Shown piece by piece: positions 55,764 to 64,000 of a DNA stretch of 64,000 bases. The stretch's first letter is position 1; every line of letters begins with the position of its first letter. The notes under the pieces are model-generated. The model had not been told where the DNA came from. It saw only the letters and a list, made by a program, of their open reading frames with translations, and did no database searches. The translations under genes and the position numbers were made by a program. Origin of the DNA: Pyrenopolyporus hunteri (lineage: Eukaryota; Ascomycota; Sordariomycetes; Xylariales; Hypoxylaceae); contig CADCXC010000009.1 of NCBI GenBank assembly GCA_902806595.1, positions 62,001 through 126,000 of the forward strand, in the 5' to 3' direction.

Positions 55764-56768
55764 ATGGATCCCCCTCTAAAGCGCGAGAGCCCTAGCGATG
55801 ACCAGCATGACGAAGAACCTCAGGCCAAGCGACAACGGACAACCGAGCCCGAATCCCGCCCTCCTACACCAGCTGAGGTAGTGACCGAGGTGGTAGCGGC
55901 GGAGAAGCCTACTTACACTGTTGTGACGCGACCGAATGCGGAAGACTTCGGGAGAAATGGCTTGCGACGGTCAATTGGCGTGGCTTTAAAACACATAGGT
56001 TTTGACAGCGCTACTCCTAATGCTCTTGAAAGCTTTACAGAGGTGGTTGACATATGTATGCGCAAAATCTACATTGCTCTCCTACGACGTGACGACATAC
56101 TAACTATATACCTAGATATCACCGACTTTGTCGACCACCTTCGACGTGTTGCGAATGCGGCAAGGAGGAACGATCCGGTTCCTCAAGACTTCGAGCTCAT
56201 CCTCCGCCAGTACAACGTCCCGCTATCGTCTCTGATCCCACATCTCAAAAACCCGGTGCGGAAAGAACATCTTAGCCCGTCTTTTTTTGACCCAGTCGTG
56301 GAGGACCTACAGCAGCTAGAGAAGCCGCGACCATTTCTCGGCGAGGAGTTGTCCGGTGAGAAGGAGAAAGAGGCGCGGCCGTGGATCCCCAAAGGATTTC
56401 CCGCGTTTCCTAGTGCGCATACGTACCGGTTCACGCCGACGGAGCAAGAGCCCGATATCGAGGAGCAGCAGCAGCGGGCGGAAGCGGATGCGAAGAAGGC
56501 CGAACTGGCCCTGAGACGAATTAACCGGGCCGCTAGGATCAGCCGGCAGAAGGAGCTCAGGGGAATGGCCCAGCGCGATCCTATGAGCCAGCAGCGACAC
56601 CGAACCTGGGAGAGTATGATGACGGAACTTCTACCCAAAGACGGCGCCCCCCCTGCTGGGTTGTCGAGTAATACTGCCGACATTGCCGACCATAGCACGG
56701 TTGTCAATTTCGGCACCAAATACGGACGAAAGGGCGTGCCCAAGGCTGGCCGACGAGCCCTAGGCTGA
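55764..56768 (+). CDS. TAF8: TFIID subunit TAF8
   Basis: Subunit of the general transcription factor TFIID, nuclear, partner of TAF10. Two exons, 55764-56055 and 56116-56768, totalling 945 nt and 314 aa. The frame is open across the whole 1005 nt. But the 60-nt stretch 56056-56115 begins GTATGC, contains ACTAAC and ends CCTAG, and removing it restores the family sequence: the helix becomes SFTEVVDIYITDFVDHLRRV instead of carrying a 20-residue insert. I therefore call it an in-frame intron. An acidic/Pro start with a KR-rich nuclear signal (AKRQRT) is followed by the histone-fold (Bromo_TP) domain, about 65-155. The TAF8 C-terminal domain follows with RPWIPKGFPAFPSAHTYRFT near 195-215, a charged helix and a short tail with GTKYGRKGVPKAGRR. 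Confidence 0.92.
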   Translation: MDPPLKRESPSDDQHDEEPQAKRQRTTEPESRPPTPAEVVTEVVAAEKPTYTVVTRPNAEDFGRNGLRRSIGVALKHIGFDSATPNALESFTEVVDICMRKIYIALLRRDDILTIYLDITDFVDHLRRVANAARRNDPVPQDFELILRQYNVPLSSLIPHLKNPVRKEHLSPSFFDPVVEDLQQLEKPRPFLGEELSGEKEKEARPWIPKGFPAFPSAHTYRFTPTEQEPDIEEQQQRAEADAKKAELALRRINRAARISRQKELRGMAQRDPMSQQRHRTWESMMTELLPKDGAPPAGLSSNTADIADHSTVVNFGTKYGRKGVPKAGRRALG

Positions 56769-58163
56769 CCACACCAAAGGGGTACTACGACGATGACGAC
56801 GGCGGCCGTCCCTCGGCGGGGTCGCATATTGGGAACTAAGGACATCACCATCCGGTCCTTGATAGGTTACACTCCCGGATCTTCAGCTTTACGAAGGCAT
56901 TGCTTAGGGTAGGTAGATAAGATAGTGTCTACGAAGTTCGTTAGTTACTCGGATGCCTCAGGTTTATGAACGGCAGGTTTCCATAGGTCATATCATATAC
57001 GATGGCCATACTCGACTACCCATAGGGCTAGCGGACCACTATGTAGCCACACATCGCCGTTATGAACGGTAGCACCTGCGTGAACCTGTGCGTCTAGGAG
57101 GCCAGTGGGCGAACGACGAACAGGCGATAAGATATAACCAGAGGGGAGTTAGTGTCAGAAAGAGCCGAAGGGCTTAGGGGTCAGTGATCTGGAGATACGG
57201 AGCGAGATGTTATTGTTTGAGATACCCAATTTGAGCGTTGCAATTATATTTACCTCGGTCTCTTCGTAGAGTTGCTCGTGCTATGCGAAACATTGGCTTT
57301 AGTTGTGGATGATTTTATGGTTTAACCGCCATGCCGTTTCTGACGTTCCGCTAAGGAGAGTGACATTAACCCTACTCTATTCCCCTCTATAAAGGAAGCA
57401 AGGGAGCAAGGGAGCTGGATGATATGAGGCTACAGGTGAGCCCGTTCATCTTGATAGCGACTCGTATCTACGTTAATAATATAGGTACCTAAGCAATGTG
57501 GATAGTTCTGAAGATATCTCGAGTTTAAGTCTGAGAAGAACACAATCACTTAGCATCATTTATCAAGGAAGGTTTCGAGGATGTTGATGGATATTACAAG
57601 TCGACCATTTATAGATGGTAGGTTTATCAACCCCCGACGGGCGGATCATGGGTATGAAGGTTCTAAAAGGTCTATGGTGCTTTTTCTTCAAATTGGCCCG
57701 AGTTAATGGATTTTCCAAGGGACCAGCCAACGAAACGAAGAATCGAGAATCGAGTTAATTAGAGGGGGTAAAAGAAGAGAGAGGCAATCGATTACCTAAG
57801 ACTTCGACTTCGAGTATATTCAGTTACGAGTACAACTATCGATTTACACGAGGTATGCAGGCAGGCGACACTCGCGCAGGTACTTCGTGCCAAAGCTACA
57901 TCTAGGTACTGTTAGATGTACCAGCCTGTTTGATGCGGGCCCCTCCAAGGCTTGCAGAGTGGGTTCTTACCCTTTTTAGCGATTTGGACCCTAAAGCATT
58001 CGCACACAAAATTTCTCGGGGAAATTTTCAAAGTTCCAAGGACTTGCCCATCCGAATCTCGACCACCAAGCGAAGCAACAATCCAAACACCCACTCCTCA
58101 CTCCCCGACGTAAGGTGTACTTCGCGACAGAGACTTGAGGATAGAACCGAGTATCCCTTCATA
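56769..58163. other. intergenic between TAF8 and RACK1
   Basis: 1.4 kb with no coding signal: TAF8 3' flank and RACK1 promoter/leader. Short tandem AAGGGAGC at about 57406-57415 and GAATCGA near 57741-57755. Confidence 0.5.
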
Positions 58164-59689
58164 ATGGCGGAACAGCTTATCCTCAAGGGTACTCTCGAGG
58201 GCCACGTGAGTTTTATTCTGCTCGATTGAGCGCCGAGAAGCGCATACCGAAGAAGAACAAGAACAAGAAGAAGAGAAAAAGAAAGAAAAAATCATATAAC
58301 GGTAGAGATAAAAAGAAGAATGTCGTTGGCTAACGGGTTTCGCGTCGACAGAATGGCTGGGTCACCAGCTTGGCTACCTCAATGGAAAAGTAGGCTTACC
58401 TCTTATTTCCTTTTTCCCCTCCCCGATGCGCGTGTGTGTATGCGTGCGTGTGTATATACACCGAGAATCGAGAATCGCAAGCTTACAATTCGTGATGCAG
58501 CCCCAACATGCTCCTTTCCGGCAGCCGTGACAAGACGTTGATCATCTGGAACCTTACCCGCGACGAGTCGCAATACGGCTACCCCAAGCGATCCCTCCAC
58601 GGCCACTCCCACATCGTCTCTGACTGCGTATGTCGGCCCCCGTACCCGGTGGAATACAACGTTTGCACGGGTGAATGTTGATTAGAGCGCTGCCTTACTG
58701 ACGCACCTGCACCCAGGTTATCTCCTCCGACGGCGCCTACGCCCTGTCCGCTTCCTGGGACAAGACCCTCCGACTGTGGGAACTCGCCACTGGCACTACC
58801 ACGAGGCGATTCGTCGGCCACACCAACGACGTCCTCTCCGTTTCCTTCTCCGCAGACAACCGACAGATCGTCTCGGGTTCCCGCGACCGAACCATCAAGC
58901 TGTGGAACACCCTGGGCGACTGCAAGTTCACCATCACCGACAAGGGCCACACCGAGTGGGTATCCTGCGTCCGCTTCAGCCCTAACCCCCAGAACCCCGT
59001 CATCGTCTCCAGCAGCTGGGACAAGCTCGTCAAGGTACGTCGGAATGGGACTCGTCGGCGCCTATGCCGTGGAATAAGAAGAGATCTGCGACCCGTTTTT
59101 CATATGATGCTTCTGCATATTCAAAGTATTTGCTACTTCAGAGCTCGCTTGCGAGCCATGAGACATCCTAACACCTTGCACTGATGATATACGTCCTGAT
59201 CGCTACGATTTATTCCTCTCAAGCGCGGAAGTTGTATCTCCCTGCTAACTTCTGACGCGTTAGGTCTGGGAACTCTCCACCTGCAAGCTCCAGACCGACC
59301 ACATCGGCCACACCGGCTACATCAACACCGTCACCATTTCCCCCGACGGATCCCTGTGCGCCTCCGGCGGCAAGGACGGTACCACCATGCTGTGGGATCT
59401 GAACGAGTCGAAGCACCTGTACTCCCTCAACGCCGGCGACGAGATCCATGCCCTCGTTTTCTCCCCTAACCGATACTGGCTCTGCGCCGCCACGGCTAGC
59501 AGCATCATCATCTTCGACCTGGAGAAGAAGAGCAAGGTGGACGAGCTGAAGCCGGAATTCACGTCTGTGGGCAAGAAGAGCCGGGAACCCGAGTGTGTGA
59601 GCTTGGCCTGGAGCGCGGACGGCCAGACTCTGTTCGCCGGTTACACCGACAACATTATCCGTGCATGGGGCGTCATGTCGAGGGCATAA
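58164..59689 (+). CDS. cpc2: RACK1/CPC2, WD40 ribosomal scaffold protein
   Basis: Seven-bladed WD40 protein bound to the 40S subunit near the mRNA exit. It is a G-beta-like scaffold and, in Neurospora, the cross-pathway-control gene cpc-2. Exons: 58164-58205, 58352-58389, 58501-58627, 58717-59034 and 59264-59689, totalling 951 nt and 316 aa, the standard RACK1 length. The protein starts MAEQLILKGTLEGH and runs NGWVTSLATS, MLLSGSRDKTLIIWNLTRDE, ALSASWDKTLRLWELATG, VSGSRDRTIKLWNTLGDCKF, VSSSWDKLVKVWELSTCKLQ, CASGGKDGTTMLWDLNESKH and LFAGYTDNIIRAWGV. GH and WD pairs are present in the expected blades. Introns of 146, 111, 89 and 229 bp. The last carries a snoRNA, as does the intron of yeast ASC1. 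CPC2 works in the same amino-acid-control circuit as GCN1 at 5.6-13.9 kb. Confidence 0.98.
59103..59187 (+). ncRNA. U24/snR24-like C/D-box snoRNA in RACK1 intron 4
   Basis: Within the 229-bp intron 59035-59263: a C-box-like ATGATGC (59104-59110), then GTATTTGCTACTTCAGA (59127-59143), and a D box CTGA at 59181-59184. A C'-like CATGAGAC lies at about 59157-59164. The TATTTGCTACTTCAGA segment matches the antisense/D' region I recall for yeast snR24 (U24), which guides 2'-O-methylation of 25S rRNA and is hosted in the intron of ASC1, the RACK1 orthologue. Host gene and guide agree, which makes the call strong. The second guide upstream of the D box (AACACCTTGCA) is less like the yeast one, and the terminal stem is short. 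Ends are approximate. Confidence 0.75.
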
Positions 59690-60050
59690 ATCCTTTTCCC
59701 CGGGGGGTCGATATCGGACATTGACTGGGCGTATGGATTGGGCTGTCATTTGAGCTTTTTACTAAGGGAAATGGCAATCGCTTGCGGCTAGCAACGGAAT
59801 TACATTAGAAACGTTGCGTTGCCGCTTGGTTGCTGCCACGAGGTAGACCCAAAATTCTAACGAATTCAAGACAAATCTCGCATCCCCTTACCATTGTGAT
59901 ACAATATAACCTTCTTCTCTCTTGAAGGCTCCCGCCCTTCCCCTATACCCGTAAAATCATTGTTGTAACCGTCCCCTAGGTATATACGGCCGCGTACGGA
60001 GCCGGCTTACTGATATAGACGTATAGGTTTCGTATTTCGATTACCTTGGA
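59690..60050. other. intergenic between convergent RACK1 and STE2-like genes
   Basis: 361 bp of shared 3' flank, no coding signal. Confidence 0.55.
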
Positions 60051-61791
60051 CTAACTAGGCCTCACATTCTGAACGTCAACCTGACCGTCCGGTCGGGAAT
60101 GAGTAGCCCTCCTTTCATTTTCCTCCCTCCCGCTTTCTCTGGAATTCGTAGGGCTGGCTCTAACGTCACCGGCCTCGAGATCGTCGAGATCCCTACTGTC
60201 TACGGGCGTCCTCGGATCCCAATCCATAGTACTACCTAGAGTCGCCACATCCTCCTGGCTTTTGGAAGGGGCCCGGGACTGGCGGCCAAAAAGAGAACGC
60301 GTAGAAAAAGACGGCACGACATTGTTCGAGGTGAAGAAAAAAGGCGACGAGGCCCGCCGAGTCGTCCGCCTGTCACTCCTCTCCCTATAACTTAATTGTC
60401 TCATGCGCGATTCGGCCGAGTCGGAACCCCGGTAGACGGCGGCGACGCTGATGAGCGGTAGCCCAGCGGCTACGAGTGTCTGCACCCAGGACCCGGCGTC
60501 GAAGGGCAGTACCCGGGTGTTTCCTGGGCCGGCTGCGACGTCGAGGCCCGCGAAGAGACCTGGTTTAATTACGGGTTAGTCTTGTTCCCTTCATCACCCT
60601 GTTATTACTCCCACTCCATATTCTCTGGTTTATTGCCTAGTTCTCGTCCATACAAACGAACATATTATAGGAAATAGGAAATAGGAAATATAAAAACAGG
60701 GGATAGTTGTGTAGGTGGGTGAGGATATACGCGCTTTACTTACAGGGCGCAAGCATGAGAATCCCATTCCCCACCGCCAGGATCTCCAGCGACGTCAACC
60801 CCCGCGTCGTCCTCCTTCCCCCTCTCCCTCTCCCTCCCCTTCCCAGCGTCAGCGCCACGGAGAACTTCCTCCGCCTGCCGCTCCCCCTCCGCCTACTCCC
60901 GCGCAGCACGCGCCGCGTGGCCGCCAGGTGCAGCGCCAGGTGCGCGAAGAAGACCCCGCAGAAGTAGAACACGGACGCCGCGCCCACGACCGCCGCCGCC
61001 TGGCCCACGCCGTCCAGGGGCACGGGCAGCGTGTGGCCCCGCAGCGCTTGCGTGTAGTGCGCTACCCAGACGGCGCGCAGCGCGACGGCGGACCCGGCGA
61101 GGAGGACCGCGAGGAGCAGCACGGGAGGGCGCCAGCTGTACTGGCCGACCCTTGCCGTGGAGGCGGCCGCGGGGTTGGCGGGGAGAGAGGTGGCGTGGGC
61201 GTGGGCGTAGGCGTAGGTGTTGACGGAGGAAGTGGTTGTGTTGGCGGCGGTAGGCGTCGGGGGGGACGGGAGACAAGAAGGCGTGTAGCGCGCGCCCCAG
61301 GTGCGCACCAGCACGCGGCTCTGCAGCATGAGGCTGGCCTCGACGAGGGCGAGCTGGAGCACGCTGAGGGCGCTGGACGCCGTCGTCACGTTGTACGCGG
61401 CGGGCGGGAGCACGGAGGCGTCCCGCGTCCACGCGACGTAGTACTCGGTCAGCGGGCCGGGGAAGTACAGCACCAGCAGCGCCAGCCGCGTCACGGACAC
61501 CGCCAGGCACAGCACCTGCGTCAGGTGCACGGGGCGCCGCAGCTTGGCCGTCGGCAGGAGCAGCAGCGAGGTCAGCAGCGAGAGCAGGCATAGGCCCAGC
61601 TGCACCCCGTAGTTGATCGAGGTGCTGGCCAGACGCACGCGCTGCGCGTCGATGACCGGGAGCGAGATGGCGATTAGGTGGGGTGAGCCGCTGTTACTGT
61701 CGCCGCTGCCGCTGCCGCTGCCGCTGCTGTTGGCGTTGGGGCCCCCGAGAATGAAGAAGGTTTGATTTCGAGGATCGGAGAGGGCGTCCAT
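60051..61791 (-). CDS. STE2: STE2-type alpha-pheromone receptor (GPCR)
   Basis: Seven-transmembrane receptor for the alpha-type peptide pheromone, plasma membrane, signalling through a heterotrimeric G protein. Exons on the minus strand: 61791-60744 and 60559-60051 (184-bp intron, GTAAGT...CCAG), totalling 1557 nt and 518 aa. The N-terminus MDALSDPRNQTFFILGG has a possible N-glycosylation site (NQT). INYGVQLGLCLLSLLTSLLL (TM1), LYFPGPLTEYYVAW and SALSVLQLALVEASLMLQSR (TM3) correspond to conserved Ste2 segments. RGLTSLEILAVGNGILMLAP plus the second exon (GSWVQTLVAAGLPLISVAAV) form TM6-TM7. The tail of ~150 residues is Ser/Arg-rich, as in desensitisable receptors. Divergences: a Gly/Ser run (about 24-36), a long low-complexity loop with AYAHAHAT between TM4 and TM5, and LPLISV instead of the usual LPLSSxW. 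Start chosen at 61791 because upstream in-frame codons lack ATG. Family call is by motif, moderately firm. Confidence 0.75.
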
Positions 61792-63447
61792 CTTATCTCG
61801 TCTGTGATTTCTTGTTTCCCCGTCGACGACGGCGACGGAGAGTGGCACGGGAGTAGTGCGGGTTGGATTATAGAAGCGCTCAAGACCCGGGGTAATTCTT
61901 CTAGTTCTATGTTTTTATTCCATCTTTCGTATCGACTGCGATTTACGAGTCGGGTCACTAGCCGGATGGCGATGCTCTTCCCGGCGACGAGGTTCGCAAT
62001 TTAAGGAATTGGCTTTGGAAAAAGAGGGTTCGGACGATATCCGCTGTCCTATTGGGTACCTAGGTGGTATATACATACATTCCTATTCGCATTCTCGATA
62101 GATCAAGGCTTGGGCCCCTGGTTGTAGAAAAGCAATCATGTGAGCCCTAGACGACGCCGCGATACGCCTCAGCCGTTCCTACTGGACGCCCATTTATCTA
62201 GATCTTACATTCTCGCTAGGCGTCGTAAGCTGGTCGCGGCTGAAAGGGGAAGATATCTGGACGCCACGTCTCAGCTGGACTAAGTGATTTGCATTGTTTT
62301 GGTCGGAAGTGGTAAACAGTGAGCCCTTGCCGATGGAAGGTATCTTATAAGATGGTTAATACGGTAGCATACAGTCGGCATATAAATAACTCCTACCGCT
62401 ACCAAGAAGAATCCTGGGGACAGATACGTCTAGGGACTCAACGCAGAGTTTCGCGATACCTCGGCGGGAATGGACTCCTAGAACCATAGCTAGGTGTGGA
62501 CGACCGTATATATCTGTTAGCCCTGCCAACCGATCGATTACAGTACTTACTATATACGATGTATTATTGGTTAATGTCTTAAACGTCCGAATTACTGTGA
62601 TTCGGAGTTTATACGTAGCCGCGGCCGGTTTAAGCGAGGAGCCGTATCCGACTCGGGGGCGGGATACGTCGTGGATATTTGCACTTTTACCATTCTAAGG
62701 TATGTATACGAACCAACTACGTATTATAATCCTTATATTCAAGCCAGTGCATCAGGTACTAGGTAAGCACCCCGTAGCATTCTTCTATATGCACAAATTT
62801 GATCCGCTATAGCGATAGATTCAAACTTCGACTTTCACCGCTGCATCCCCTGCTATTAGGGCCCTATAATATCCTGACGTGAACAAGGCTATCCCACAAT
62901 TGACCGTTATAGTGCTTCCTTAAGCGACGAAAATAAAAGAGTGAAGACATCATTCCCGGAGTTCAACATTACGAATTCACAGTTATCCGGGGGCCTATCT
63001 ATATATAACTCAATCAGAGTGTAAACAGATAAAGCACCGAGTTCCTAGCATGCGTCCGAGCCCGTCAATGACTTCAATGGATACGCCCAGCCGGGGTATA
63101 ACCAATCACGTTGCGGATCTTCCGCTCGAGTTTCCCGATCGAGAGAGATATCGTACCTCATTCCCTGGATTATAGCGTACTCTTAAGGTCTTAGTTCGAT
63201 TTTAACTGTGGATAGGACACCGCCATGATGATGATCGTCTTCGATTTTTCAAGGGTTTATAAGTGCAGGGAAAAAGAGTATACATAGGAAAGGGGCCCCG
63301 TCGAGGGTTTCTGTAAATTCTTGCTCGGCGTTCTAATCAGTCTTTTTTGGGGTTTCTTCTGTCGAGATAACGGCGGGATAGTCCAACAACCCATTAAACA
63401 AGAATAGATAGGTGGGAGGACCGAGAAAACCGCCGTTGAGACCGGAG
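61792..63447. other. intergenic between divergent STE2-like and SUR7-like genes
   Basis: 1.66 kb with both upstream regions. A CCTAGGTGGTATATACATACAT tract near 62058 and no coding signal. The stretch 62100-63300 shows neither repeats nor long frames. Confidence 0.5.
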
Positions 63448-64000
63448 ATGGCTCGTCTCCCGCTCTCCCACTCCGTCGGGGGGACGTTCACGAGCCGTAA
63501 GTACTACCTTGTCGCCCGCCTCCTCACGGTTCTCGCCTTCGCGCTGCTCTTAGTCGTCGACGTGACAGCGCCCGTCAGCCACGGCCTGGCGCTGTTCACG
63601 GTTCGTAACGGTCGGATCGAGTATAACGAAGGCCACCCCGTCGTTCGATTCGGTAAGCCCCAGTCTTAAGAATAAAGAATGGAGTAGGCAAGGTTGTTGA
63701 CACGCGACAGGCACTTTTGGCTACTGCTTGCAGATCGAAGCAGACTTCTCAGAAAGACACAAGTAAGTCTTGCAGCCATCTAATCAACTACCCCTCTCTT
63801 TCTCTCTCTCTCTCTCTCCCTCTCCCTACATAACAGCAAACCGACCTACCAGCTAACACGCCCTCGTAACCACCCGCACAGCTCCAACTCCGCCCCAACG
63901 CCAGATCAATGCTCCTCATCAGGCCTAACCTACGACCCCCTCAAGGCGCTCGACCCCGTCACCTCCCCGAGCCTCGGCGGCGCCAACGACCGAGGCGCCA
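63448..64000 (+). CDS. SUR7/PalI-like membrane protein, 5' part
   Basis: Partial gene cut by the window end. Exons seen: 63448-63652, 63711-63762 and 63882 onward. The joins keep frame: VVRFGTFGYCLQIEADFSER and then a Ser/Pro-rich segment with GLTYDPLKALDPVTSP. The N-terminus MARLPLSHSVGGTFTSRKYY is followed by a membrane helix (LLTVLAFALLLVVDVTAPVS). Next comes an extracellular-looking loop with the FGTFGYC signature and, after a Cys-Ser-Ser-Ser stretch, GLTYDP, a pattern typical of SUR7/PalI (claudin-like) four-helix proteins of fungal cortical patches and pH sensing. The remaining three helices should lie beyond 64000. The acceptor at 63710 rather than a later one at 63732 is chosen because only it joins RFG to TFGYC. 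Confidence 0.6.
63798..63832 (+). repeat. CT microsatellite in intron
   Basis: Run of CTCTCTCT with few interruptions, in intron 2 of the SUR7-like gene, acting as part of the polypyrimidine stretch. Confidence 0.7.

Noticed and set aside
55764..56768. Uninterrupted 334-residue TAF8 reading
   Set aside because: It places a 20-residue insert in the histone fold exactly between consensus splice sites; the 314-residue spliced form fits the family.
60715..61593. 292-codon (+) and 232-codon (-, other frame) frames over the STE2-like gene
   Set aside because: Arg/Gly/Pro-rich shadows of a GC-rich coding region; only the pheromone-receptor frame has membrane helices and family motifs.
1..64000. 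CRISPR arrays, rRNA genes, integrases and complete transposons
   Set aside because: None seen; spliced eukaryotic genes throughout and no regularly spaced repeats of CRISPR type.

Overview
The window is nuclear DNA of a filamentous ascomycete, most likely a Sordariomycete. The genes carry short GT-AG introns, mostly 50-190 bp, with CTAAC-type branch sites. The gene set is typical of these fungi: CPC2/RACK1, a CFEM membrane protein, an alpha-pheromone receptor, a LIM-type fungal splicing factor and fungal mitochondrial ribosomal and protease subunits. Dispersed CCTAGGTACC-like palindromic tracts fill the intergenic spaces. There are no bacterial operons, CRISPR arrays or convincing tRNA/rRNA genes. 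I rebuilt every exon structure by eye from splice signals and reading frame. Each spliced length is an exact multiple of three, except the last gene, which runs off the window.

Layout. 0.5-2.5 kb (-): mitochondrial serine hydroxymethyltransferase. 3.9-4.8 kb (-): ribosomal protein eL19, with its start codon split by an intron. 5.6-13.9 kb (-): GCN1, 2675 aa in four exons. 14.6-19.4 kb (+): a 1484-aa DExH RNA helicase of the DHX29/DHX57 type, divergent from GCN1. 20.7-24.0 kb (-): a Prp24/SART3-type U6 snRNP factor. 24.0-35.3 kb: an 11 kb gene-poor stretch with microsatellites, palindromic tracts and one ~280-bp element with 35-bp inverted repeats. 35.3-36.6 kb (+): a CFEM single-pass membrane protein. 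37.3-41.8 kb: a compact mitochondrial/repair cluster with mitochondrial uL22 (-), cytochrome c oxidase subunit VIIa (+), Som1 (-) and an XRCC2-like Rad51 paralogue (+). 42.5-44.0 kb (+): a Q-rich AT-hook protein with a FAR1/WRKY-GCM1-like zinc finger. 44.8-47.8 kb (-): a single-frame fusion of isochorismatase-like, AlkB-like and GST-like domains. 47.8-55.7 kb: gene-poor, holding a decayed leucine-rich-repeat/protein-kinase pseudogene (53.0-54.2 kb, -). 55.8-56.8 kb (+): TFIID subunit TAF8. 58.2-59.7 kb (+): RACK1/CPC2, with a U24-like C/D snoRNA in its fourth intron. 60.1-61.8 kb (-): a divergent STE2-type pheromone receptor. 63.4 kb to the end (+): the 5' part of a SUR7/PalI-like membrane protein.

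Functional themes. Translation and its control are over-represented: eL19, GCN1, the DHX29-like helicase, RACK1 and mitochondrial uL22. GCN1 and RACK1/CPC2 both act in general amino-acid control. A second theme is mitochondrial biogenesis: SHMT, uL22m, COX VIIa and Som1. The least ordinary items are the isochorismatase-AlkB-GST fusion, in which the isochorismatase nucleophile is replaced by Ser, the XRCC2-like protein with no visible Walker A motif, the FAR1-type zinc-finger protein, the LRR-kinase pseudogene and the short inverted-repeat elements.
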